Source of the DNA: an uncultured Collinsella sp.
Lineage (GTDB): Bacteria > Actinomycetota > Coriobacteriia > Coriobacteriales > Coriobacteriaceae
Assembly: GCA_902493895.1 (NCBI GenBank)
Contig: CABUQW010000056.1
Span: forward strand, 1-8,699
Direction: 5' to 3'
Length of the DNA stretch: 8,699 nt
Positions 1-5,784 of this stretch are shown one piece after another. The number at the start of each line of letters is the position of its first letter. The stretch's first letter is position 1. A program made the position numbers and the translations under genes. Below the pieces are notes generated by a model that saw only the letters and a program-made list of their open reading frames with translations, was not told the origin of the DNA and searched no databases.

Positions 1-1010
1 AGCGAAAGGCGGGTATTGAAGCGGCCCTGGATCTTTGAAAAGTCGTTGCCCACGGGCAGGCTCAGGTTGTCGATGGCCTCCTGGCTCGTAACCATCACCC
101 ACACGCGGCCACCGCAGGCGGCACCCAGCTCCTCGACGATGGTCTGAAGGCTCAGCATAAGGCTTGGGTCCTTGTCGTTTGTAATAAACTGACCCACCTC
201 GTCGACCATAAAGAGCAAACGGAAGTTGCCGCCGTGGGCCGCTGCCTGAGCGTCTACGTAGTCCTTGACCTTTTTGGCAAAGACATCGGGGGCCAAAACC
301 TCGTCCTCAGAACCCTCGAGCCAGTTCCATGCGGCCTTTTCGCTCATGCCGAGCACGCTCTGCAGCACCTCGACCACGTCGTCCTCAAAGTAGCTGTAGG
401 TGTCGCGGGTCTGGAGCCAGGACTCGCCGTTCACGCGCTCAAAGGCCTCGCGGAACTCCTGGGTCTTGCCCAGGGAATCGATGTAGTCCTCGAGCTTTGC
501 AAGCTTGAGGTCCTCGCCGTAGAAGCCGCGCGCTTCGTAGAACATGCGCTCAAAGCCGCGAAGCAGCGCCGTGGGAGCCGTATCACCCTGCTTCCACTGG
601 CCCGCCTTGCTATCGATGTTAAAGAGGATGGCCTGCGTGGGCACCGAGCAGGCGCGCTCCATGGCAGCCGCGACCATGGGGTCGACGATCTTGCCGTCAA
701 AGTAGCGGATGGCGCTCTTACCGCCGATCTGGCGATTCTCGAGCAGGTAGCTCAGCATCTTGAGGAAGTGCGATTTACCGGAACCGAAGAAACCACTGAT
801 CCACACGCCGATCTTGTCGGTGCGCACATCGATGGCATCGCCGTAGGCCTTGAAGAACGTTGCAAAGTGCCTCTGCAACTCGCGCGTCACCACGTACTCG
901 TCAAGCTCCTGGCGGATGGACCCATCTTTTGAATCCTGGACCTTGACCACGCCGTTGATGGAGCGGTTGATGTCTTTAGCAAAGAGGTCGCGAATGATCG
1001 TGTTGTCCAT
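1..1010 (-). CDS. brxC: BREX P-loop ATPase BrxC, N-terminal part (runs off left edge)
   Basis: Large ATPase of the BREX phage-defence system, which works with the PglX methyltransferase and PglZ to mark host DNA and block phage replication. The minus strand is open from an ATG at 1010 to the window edge (336 codons, starting MDNTIIRDLF). A Walker A motif, GFFGSGKS, lies at residues 73-80 and is followed by HFLKML; this string is characteristic of BrxC. A Walker B-like LLFMVDE lies at 265-271, followed by VGQFI. The start is supported by AGGAG at 1016-1020, five bases upstream. BrxC proteins are usually about 1,200 residues, so roughly the first quarter is here. It is the third gene after brxA and brxB, 78 bases behind brxB, probably in one transcript. 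The gene is intact as far as visible. The family call is from remembered motifs, not from a search. Confidence 0.93.
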   Translation of the reverse strand, partial: MDNTIIRDLFAKDINRSINGVVKVQDSKDGSIRQELDEYVVTRELQRHFATFFKAYGDAIDVRTDKIGVWISGFFGSGKSHFLKMLSYLLENRQIGGKSAIRYFDGKIVDPMVAAAMERACSVPTQAILFNIDSKAGQWKQGDTAPTALLRGFERMFYEARGFYGEDLKLAKLEDYIDSLGKTQEFREAFERVNGESWLQTRDTYSYFEDDVVEVLQSVLGMSEKAAWNWLEGSEDEVLAPDVFAKKVKDYVDAQAAAHGGNFRLLFMVDEVGQFITNDKDPSLMLSLQTIVEELGAACGGRVWVMVTSQEAIDNLSLPVGNDFSKIQGRFNTRLS

Positions 1011-1088
1011 GGGTGCTCCTTTGGGTTTGGGAACGTTATGGCATAGGGTTGTTACCGGCGGCAGGGACATGCCTGCGGAGAGCCGTGC

Positions 1089-1781
1089 TTACGAGATATC
1101 GATGGCGCGGTAGTAGTTGTCGGCCGGCAGACGGTTAAAGAGCTGGAAAGAAGAGCCGTTGAAACTGCCCGGATAGGTGGCGACCACAGGCACCTCATCA
1201 AAATCCGCAAGCATGCAGTGGAGAAGCGTGTGCATGCGAAAGAACGGGAAGACCTCACCTGCACCGGTGAGGAGAATGACGTCTCCGGGCGCGAACGGCT
1301 CGGTCTGCTCAAGGATGTACGCGGCAACTTTCTCGGGCGAGGCGAACTTGGCCACGTCCTCGAGCACGCGCTGGGTACCGCGGCGCTCCTCTTGGCGCGG
1401 GATAGCCTTGAGGACACGGCGCTTTTCGAGAATTGCCAGCACGGCGTCGTAGAGGTTCACGACCTTGAGCGTGCACGGAAGCTTGTCGGCCTCGGCATCG
1501 CGTGAAAGGGCGTCAAATAATGCACGCGCTTCAAACTCCAGCGCGGGGTCATAGCAAAAGGTGTGGAAGCCGATCTCATTGCCTATGCCCTTGTTGGCCA
1601 AAAAGTCCTCGCTGCACAGGCACTCGCGCAGAAGCTGCGCGCGGCGCTCAAATTCCTGACGGGCGTACTCGGAGCGGGCATGCGCCGCCACGACGCTCTT
1701 GCGGGAATGGATGCCGATATTGGTGGCGAGATCGGTCGCCGGGGTGATAACAGGGTCGACGGCGCTTTTGACGGGAGCCAC
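1089..1781 (-). CDS. brxB: BREX protein BrxB (DUF1788)
   Basis: Small conserved BREX core protein with no established enzymatic activity; it is needed for defence in systems that have been tested. The 230-residue product shows the DUF1788 signature blocks: FLANKGIGNEIGFHTFCYDP at about 60-79, DVILLTGAGEVFPFFRMHTL at about 167-186, and a C-terminal PGSFNGSSFQLFNRLPADNYYRA. The likely start is a GTG at 1781, one base after the brxA stop codon (1783-1785), which suggests translational coupling; no in-frame ATG lies near the N-terminus. A G-rich stretch at about 1788-1797 could serve as a weak ribosome binding site. With this start the protein has about 30 more N-terminal residues than the conserved core needs, so a later start is possible. 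The stop is TAA at 1089-1091. Confidence 0.92.
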   Translation of the reverse strand: MAPVKSAVDPVITPATDLATNIGIHSRKSVVAAHARSEYARQEFERRAQLLRECLCSEDFLANKGIGNEIGFHTFCYDPALEFEARALFDALSRDAEADKLPCTLKVVNLYDAVLAILEKRRVLKAIPRQEERRGTQRVLEDVAKFASPEKVAAYILEQTEPFAPGDVILLTGAGEVFPFFRMHTLLHCMLADFDEVPVVATYPGSFNGSSFQLFNRLPADNYYRAIDIS

Positions 1782-1782
1782 G

Positions 1783-2466
1783 CTACATCACCGCCCTGCC
1801 GGTAAGGGCCGCGATAAGCGGCTGCTCGCCCAGCTGAACCAAGGCTCGCTCGACATCGGAATCGAGGAAGAGTGGTGACAGGCGCTCGGACTCCGGGCCC
1901 TGGCCCTCGCCGATAAGGCCGGCATGGCGGAGCGTCTGGCGGAGCGAGCCCTTAATGCGCTTGACCGTGGCCTCAGTCCAGCGGGCCGCGTCCGGATACT
2001 CCGTGGTAAAGCGTGTCATAAAGGCGTTGAGGTCAACCGCCGTAAAGGCATAATCGAAGTTTTGTAGGCGCTCCCCTACCTCGACGAGCACGAGCTCGCG
2101 CACGATATCGTAGCGGCAGATCATGCTGTAGAAGATGGCCTGGTCCGCCTGCGTGGGAGTGCCGGATGCCATGAGCCTGGTTAGGGATAACGCAGCCTCG
2201 ACGGCGGTTTTGGGGTCGATGCCGCGCGCGGCGCATACGGCGTCCGTGGGCACCATGGCGTCAAGGCGGCGAAGGCACACGGTTGCGCGGTTGGCGACCA
2301 TGCGCTCCGTGGGATATTGAAAGAGGTTCTCGCTCTTTACGCGTACAATGACCTGCTCGTCGCTTGCGCCCTGCACACGAAGGGCAGCGACGATGCGCAT
2401 CTCATGCGGGAGGAATTGCTCGCGGGTGAGCACCCCCCCCCGAACGCTTTTTGTGGTTACATCCAC
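1783..2466 (-). CDS. brxA: BREX protein BrxA (DUF1819)
   Basis: First gene of the BREX operon. BrxA-family proteins are small helical, NusB-like proteins reported to bind DNA. From a GTG at 2466 the product is 227 residues, close to the usual 200 or so. DUF1819-like features are the N-terminal LTREQFLPHEMRIVAALRVQ block, a central ENLFQYPTERMVANRA block, IFYSMICRYDIVRELVLVEV in the middle, and a C-terminal ATVKRIKGSLRQTLRHAGLI block. I chose the GTG at 2466 because GGAG lies eight bases upstream and because the family core starts shortly after it. The same frame is open to a GTG at 2535, which has no good ribosome binding site and adds a cysteine-rich stretch unlike the family. Codons 9-12 contain a run of nine G (2433-2441 on the plus strand). 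A one-base change there in either direction leads to an early stop. The gene ends in TAG one base before brxB. Confidence 0.88.
   Translation of the reverse strand: MDVTTKSVRGGVLTREQFLPHEMRIVAALRVQGASDEQVIVRVKSENLFQYPTERMVANRATVCLRRLDAMVPTDAVCAARGIDPKTAVEAALSLTRLMASGTPTQADQAIFYSMICRYDIVRELVLVEVGERLQNFDYAFTAVDLNAFMTRFTTEYPDAARWTEATVKRIKGSLRQTLRHAGLIGEGQGPESERLSPLFLDSDVERALVQLGEQPLIAALTGRAVM
2433..2441 (-). repeat. Nine-G homopolymer inside the start of brxA
   Basis: Nine consecutive C on the plus strand (nine G in the coding sense), about 25 bases into brxA counted from the GTG at 2466. With nine bases the DUF1819 frame is open. With eight, the frame runs to TAA at 2337-2339. With ten, it meets TGA within a few codons. 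Such tracts slip during replication and can switch genes on and off; they are also common sites of sequencing error. Slippage in this organism is an inference. Confidence 0.6.
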
Positions 2467-2470
2467 AGTA

Positions 2471-2590
2471 CACGCTCCAAGGGTGTCAAAGGCTGTCACA
2501 AGTGCGCCGCAACCCGGCAGGCAGGCGCGGCGCACATGACAATAATCATACCTGTTGGTAAAAAAGTTACCACGCCCAGAGTGTCAAATG
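2471..2590 (-). repeat. Two near-identical TTTGACAC-type boxes upstream of brxA
   Basis: TTTGACAC occurs twice on the minus strand, at 2588-2581 and 2490-2483, each followed within 15 bases by GCGTG (TTTGACACTCTGGGCGTG and TTTGACACCCTTGGAGCGTG). Both contain the -35 consensus TTGACA, but neither has a convincing -10 box at 16-18 bases. They could be protein-binding sites, a small duplication, or chance. Confidence 0.25.
2545..2572 (-). promoter_or_regulatory. Putative brxA promoter with palindromic operator
   Basis: On the minus strand a TATGAT (2550-2545) is a good -10 box about 80 bases upstream of the brxA start. The matching -35 position falls inside a perfect inverted repeat at 2556-2572, TGGTAA-aaaag-TTACCA. 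The -35 sequence itself (GTGGTA) is poor. A palindrome over the -35 region and spacer is the usual layout of a repressor or activator site, and BREX operons are often controlled by a WYL-type regulator (BrxR). No regulator gene is visible in this window, so the link is an inference. Confidence 0.4.
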
Positions 2591-2743
2591 TTGAGCAACA
2601 AAATTTAATCCGGTTAACGGTCATTTTCGCAGCTTAGAAACTTTAACGAGGTCGCCCCAAATCACACTTGCCAGACAACCGCGCTTACGAATGCAGGCAC
2701 GCACACGCCCAACGCCACCCTCCGCTACACTCAACATAGAGTT

Positions 2744-2767
2744 TTACATATGATTCTATGTAAGGAG
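2744..2767 (+). promoter_or_regulatory. Operator-like palindrome and RBS of the relic antitoxin gene
   Basis: TTACATA (2744-2750) and TATGTAA (2757-2763) form a perfect 7-bp inverted repeat with spacer TGATTC. A second, overlapping inverted repeat pairs ACATAGA (2734-2740) with TCTATGT (2755-2761). A possible -10 box TATGAT lies inside at 2749-2754. The repeat runs into AAGGAG at 2762-2767, six bases before the ATG at 2774. Antitoxin operons are typically repressed by their own product through such palindromes over the promoter. The site is intact although the gene behind it is not. Confidence 0.5.
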
Positions 2768-2773
2768 TTTCAT

Positions 2774-2947
2774 ATGCCTGTCGTAAAGCCTATTTCTGAT
2801 CAGACGCGCGCGCTAACTACCATTCAGGAACGCGAAGATCACATTTAACGTACCATCGCTCATGGTTACGACGACCTCACCAACGGTCGTGTGCGCCCCT
2901 GGAAACAAGCAAAGGCAGAGGCAGATCGGATGCGAGCCTCCAGATAA
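2774..2947 (+). pseudogene. Decayed Phd/YefM-type antitoxin gene
   Basis: From the ATG at 2774 the frame reads MPVVKPISDQTRAL and then TTIQEREDHI before a TAA at 2846-2848. The same frame continues after the stop with RTIAHGYDDLTNGRVRPW and a tail ending in ADRMRASR, closing with TAA at 2945-2947. MPxxKPISD is the usual opening of Phd/YefM antitoxins, and the GYDDLTNGRVRPW tail resembles their C-terminal toxin-binding region. Only about ten residues separate the two, where the family has roughly 45-50, so the DNA-binding core appears deleted in frame. The internal TAA sits where a Tyr codon (TAC or TAT) would be natural, so a point mutation is likely. The ribosome binding site is perfect. No toxin gene follows: the 130 bases to serC hold no matching frame. 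The antitoxin family is recognised from memory. The alternative is a genuine 24-residue peptide. Confidence 0.6.
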
Positions 2948-3030
2948 ACCCTCCCCCATGTAACAACCCTGTAAATCATAGCGGCACACTCGGGTTTTAC
3001 CGTGATGCGGTCGCGCCTGACGCTGCACTG

Positions 3031-3039
3031 TGCTAAAGT
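3031..3039 (+). promoter_or_regulatory. Probable extended -10 promoter of serC-serA
   Basis: TGCTAAAGT at 3031-3039 is an extended -10 box (TGn plus TAAAGT). It lies about 39 bases upstream of the serC start and would put the transcript start near 3046. No good -35 hexamer is visible 17 bases upstream. The rest of 2948-3077 shows no gene, terminator or riboswitch that I can support. Confidence 0.4.
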
Positions 3040-3077
3040 ATCCCGAACGTTCAAACGACTACGAGGGAGACTAGAAG

Positions 3078-4202
3078 ATGGCACGTGTGCACAACTTCTC
3101 AGCTGGCCCGGCCGCACTGCCTACAAGCGTGCTCGCCGAGATCGCCGACGAGATGATGGACTACCGCGGTTGCGGCATGTCCGTGCTCGAGATGAGCCAT
3201 CGATCTAGCATGTACCAGCAGATCATCGACGACGCCGAGGCAACTCTGCGCCGCCTGCTGAGCATCCCCGACAACTACCGCGTCCTGTTTTTGCAGGGCG
3301 GTGCCACGCTACAGTTTGCGGGCATCCCCATGAACCTCATGCGCCGCGGCCGCGCCGGCTACGTCGTGACCGGCAACTTTGCCAACAAGGCATACAAAGA
3401 GGCTGCCAAGTACGGCGAGGCCGTGCTGCTCGCGAGCTCAGAGGACACCAATTTCGACCGCATTCCCACCATGGCCAATATCAACGCGCGCATTGCCGCC
3501 GAGGCCGAGGGCGATGGGCTCGACTACGTCTACATCTGCCAGAACAACACCATCTTTGGCACCATGTACCACGAGCTGCCCAGCTGCGGCGATGTGCCGC
3601 TGGTCGCCGATGTCTCGAGCTGCTTTCTGTCGCAGCCGCTCGACGTCGAGCGCTACGGGCTCATTTACGCCGGCGCGCAGAAAAACGCCGGCGCCGCGGG
3701 CGTGACCGTGGTCATCGTGCGCGACGACCTCATCGCAGATGGCCCCGCCTTTGCGCAGACGCCGCAGTACCTGGACCTCAAGACCCAGGCCGCCAAGGGA
3801 TCCATGCTCAATACGCCTAACACCTTTGGTATCTACGTATGCGGCAAGGTGTTCCATTGGGTGGAGCAGACCGGTGGACTTGCCGCCATGGCCGAGCGCA
3901 ACTGGGCCAAAGCCAACCTGCTCTACGACCTGCTCGAGCACAGCGGGCTGTTCCATGGCACCACACAGGCCGACAGCCGCTCCATCGCCAATGTTACCTT
4001 CCGCACCGGCGACGCCGAGCTCGATGCGGCCTTTGTTGCAGGCGCCGCCGAGCACCAGATTCAAAACGTCAAGGGCCATCGCCTGGTGGGCGGCATGCGC
4101 GCCAGCGTCTACAACGCCGTGACCATGGAAGATGCCCAGGCACTGGCCTCGTACATGAAGGACTTCGAAGCACAGCATAGTTTGAGTCCGCGATCTAACT
4201 AG
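3078..4202 (+). CDS. serC: Phosphoserine aminotransferase SerC
   Basis: Cytosolic pyridoxal-phosphate enzyme that converts 3-phosphohydroxypyruvate plus glutamate into O-phosphoserine and 2-oxoglutarate, step two of serine synthesis. The 374-residue product matches the family along its whole length (usual length about 360). Visible landmarks are the N-terminal HNFSAGPAALP at 5-15, FLQGGATLQF at 71-80 (cofactor phosphate contact), VADVSS with the cofactor-binding Asp at 178, the AGAQKNAGAAG block with the Schiff-base lysine at 202, and the substrate-binding GHRLVGGMRASVYNA at 333-347. The ATG at 3078 has AGGGAG at 3064-3069. The short C-terminal tail after DFEAQ is not conserved. serA follows 69 bases downstream on the same strand, so the two are probably co-transcribed. 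No defect is seen. Confidence 0.97.
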   Translation: MARVHNFSAGPAALPTSVLAEIADEMMDYRGCGMSVLEMSHRSSMYQQIIDDAEATLRRLLSIPDNYRVLFLQGGATLQFAGIPMNLMRRGRAGYVVTGNFANKAYKEAAKYGEAVLLASSEDTNFDRIPTMANINARIAAEAEGDGLDYVYICQNNTIFGTMYHELPSCGDVPLVADVSSCFLSQPLDVERYGLIYAGAQKNAGAAGVTVVIVRDDLIADGPAFAQTPQYLDLKTQAAKGSMLNTPNTFGIYVCGKVFHWVEQTGGLAAMAERNWAKANLLYDLLEHSGLFHGTTQADSRSIANVTFRTGDAELDAAFVAGAAEHQIQNVKGHRLVGGMRASVYNAVTMEDAQALASYMKDFEAQHSLSPRSN

Positions 4203-4218
4203 CCCGCAACGCGCGGGC
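4202..4218 (+). other. Small GC-rich stem-loop between serC and serA
   Basis: GCCCGC (4202-4207) and GCGGGC (4213-4218) form a 6-bp stem with loop AACGC, starting at the last base of the serC stop codon. No T-run follows, so it is not a normal terminator. It could protect or pause the transcript and change the serC/serA ratio; this is a guess. Confidence 0.35.
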
Positions 4219-4271
4219 CGACCAGCCACTTCAAACCACTTGTTTTAGACAAACCTGCTAAGGAGTTTTCC

Positions 4272-5435
4272 ATGCGCAAGATCAAAACCATCGACGACAT
4301 CACCAAGGACGGCAAAGTCGAGTTTGGCGAGGGCTACGAGTTTGTGGGCACCGCCGAGGAGGCCGACGCCATCCTGATGCGCTCGACCGACCTGCACGGC
4401 TACGAGCTGCCCGAGAGCATCCGCGCCATCGCCCGCTGCGGCGCCGGCGTCAACAACATCCCCATCGAGGAGTACGCCAAGAAGGGCGTTGTCGTCTTTA
4501 ACTCCCCCGGCGCCAACAGCAACGCCGTCAAGGAGCTCGTCCTGGGCATGCTGGTGCTCTCGAGCCGCGGCGTAGTGCAGTCGATGAACTGGGTGCGCGA
4601 CAACGCCGACGACCCCGAGATCCAGGTCGATGCCGAGAAGGCCAAAAAGGCCTTTGTGGGCCGCGAGCTCAAGGGCAAGCGCATCGGCGTCATCGGCCTG
4701 GGCAACGTAGGCTCCAAGGTCGCCAACGCCTGCGTCGATCTGGGCATGGACGTCTACGGCTACGATCCGTTCATTTCCGTCGAGCACGCATGGGTGCTGA
4801 GCCGCGAGGTGCAGCGCGTGGGCACGCTCGAGGATCTGTGCCGCGGCTGCGACTACCTCACCGTGCACGTGCCCAGCAAGGCAGACACCATCGGCATGAT
4901 CAGCACCGAGCAGATTAACCTGCTGGCACCCGACGCCGTGCTGATCAACTACGCGCGCGAAACCATCATTGACGAGGACGCCGTCGACGCTGCCCTGCGC
5001 GAGGGCAAGCTCAGCTGGTTTAGCTGCGACTTTGCCACGCCCAAGACCGTCAAGATGCCCAATACGTTTATCACCACGCACTCGGGCGCCGGCACCGGCG
5101 AGGCCGAGGCCAACTGCGCCGACATGGCCATCAGCGAGCTCAAGGATTACCTGGAGAACGGTAACATCGCACACAGCGTCAACTACCCCGCCTGCAGCAT
5201 GGGCAAGGCGCGCGCCGCGAGTCGCATCGCCTGCCTGCACGCCAACGTGCCTAACATGATCGGCCAGATCACGGCCATTCTCGCCAAGGACAACGCCAAC
5301 GTGCAGCGTATGACCAACGAGTCCGCCGGCGAGAACGCCTACACCATGTTCGACACCGATGAACACCTGGACAGCAGCACCATCGAGGCGCTCAAGCAGA
5401 TTCCGTCCATGTATCGTGTGCGCGTGATCAAATAG
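4272..5435 (+). CDS. serA: D-3-phosphoglycerate dehydrogenase SerA (short ACT form)
   Basis: Oxidises 3-phosphoglycerate to 3-phosphohydroxypyruvate with NAD, the committed step of serine synthesis. The 387-residue protein has an N-terminal substrate domain (RSTDLHG at 37-43, RCGAGVNNIP at 55-64), a Rossmann domain with GLGNVGS at 142-148 and Asp165 in GYDP as probable NAD-ribose ligand, the catalytic Arg in NYARETIIDE (Arg229), and the catalytic His in THSGAGT (His270). Residues from about 316 (RASRIACLHANVPNMIGQIT) form a C-terminal ACT domain, the usual site of serine feedback control. It lacks the extra intervening domain of long SerA forms. One oddity: the segment CDFATPKTVKMPN (252-264) lacks the Glu usually found there, with Lys258 at the aligned place. 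The start is clear: AAGGAG at 4260-4265, six bases before the ATG. A strong terminator follows at 5476. Confidence 0.95.
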   Translation: MRKIKTIDDITKDGKVEFGEGYEFVGTAEEADAILMRSTDLHGYELPESIRAIARCGAGVNNIPIEEYAKKGVVVFNSPGANSNAVKELVLGMLVLSSRGVVQSMNWVRDNADDPEIQVDAEKAKKAFVGRELKGKRIGVIGLGNVGSKVANACVDLGMDVYGYDPFISVEHAWVLSREVQRVGTLEDLCRGCDYLTVHVPSKADTIGMISTEQINLLAPDAVLINYARETIIDEDAVDAALREGKLSWFSCDFATPKTVKMPNTFITTHSGAGTGEAEANCADMAISELKDYLENGNIAHSVNYPACSMGKARAASRIACLHANVPNMIGQITAILAKDNANVQRMTNESAGENAYTMFDTDEHLDSSTIEALKQIPSMYRVRVIK

Positions 5436-5475
5436 CGACGACGCCAAGCCTGCTAGGAAGGCCATGAAGCCCATT

Positions 5476-5512
5476 CGGCCCCCGTTTTCGCGAAACGGGG
5501 GCCGATTTCTTT
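5476..5512 (+). terminator. Rho-independent terminator of serC-serA
   Basis: A perfect 12-bp inverted repeat, CGGCCCCCGTTT (5476-5487) and AAACGGGGGCCG (5493-5504), with loop TCGCG, followed by ATTTCTTT. It starts 41 bases after the serA stop. The T-tail is on the plus strand only, so it should act on serA transcripts and not on minus-strand ones. Confidence 0.9.
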
Positions 5513-5530
5513 GCTCCGGCTGATTTTGAT

Positions 5531-5703
5531 AATGCTACCCAGGACAAGTTTTTTCGGATTATCGACAGTCATACCCAAGTCACAGAGCGCACCTGCTTTG
5601 ATAAACAACTTTATCAGGGGCTTTAGTAGGTAAAAATCGATCTCTGTATACCACATCCAAGTTGACTGTCGATTTTCCGAAACAACTAGTTCTGGATTGC
5701 AAT
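5531..5703. repeat. 173-bp imperfect palindromic element (MITE-like or structured RNA)
   Basis: The left arm (5531-5571) and right arm (5663-5703) are inverted copies, 41 bases each without gaps. They agree at 33 of 41 positions, and at 22 of 25 in the inner part (core ATCGACAGTCA exact). Between them, ACAGAG (5582-5587) pairs with CTCTGT (5642-5647), and TGATAAA (5599-5605) pairs with TTTATCA (5610-5616) around loop CAAC. The whole stretch can therefore fold into one long interrupted hairpin. It is AT-rich against its neighbours and has no plausible gene on either strand. I see no clear target-site duplication. A miniature inverted-repeat transposable element, the fused ends of a lost insertion sequence, or a structured RNA would all fit. 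Confidence 0.55.
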
Positions 5704-5784
5704 TTTATAGCCCTTCCAAGGCGAAACTGAAGCCTTTTTCGCACCCAAAGCTCTAGTTCGTGCGACCGTTTTCCACCTGCACGA
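5704..5784. other. Non-coding tail of the gap, two weak stem-loops
   Basis: GCGAAA (5721-5726) pairs with TTTCGC (5737-5742). TCGTGC (5758-5763) pairs with GCACGA (5779-5784), right beside the stop codon of the minus-strand gene. Neither has a T-run in the minus-strand direction, so neither is a convincing terminator for that gene. Nothing else is seen here. Confidence 0.3.

Noticed and set aside
234..932. 232-codon plus-strand open frame opposite brxC
   Set aside because: The minus strand here encodes the BrxC Walker A region with a good start; the plus-strand translation is a shadow.
1011..1088. Possible promoter or hairpin in the brxB-brxC gap
   Set aside because: Only a weak 5-bp stem and the brxC ribosome binding site are visible; no promoter boxes that I can defend.
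2317..2637. 106-codon plus-strand frame opposite the start of brxA
   Set aside because: No ribosome binding site, no domain, and most of it is antisense to brxA.
3438..4229. 263-codon minus-strand open frame opposite serC
   Set aside because: Shadow of serC with a similar Gly/Ala/Val/His-rich composition; no ribosome binding site or recognisable domain.
4245..5474. 409-codon open frame on the minus strand, antisense to serA
   Set aside because: It is a by-product of GC-rich third positions in serA. The translation is low-complexity (Val, Gly, Ala, His rich) with no family resemblance, and serA on the other strand is unmistakable.
5464..5523. Tiny frame starting at ATG 5464 with a GGAAG-like site before it
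   Set aside because: It lies across the terminator hairpin, so it is unlikely to be translated as a gene.
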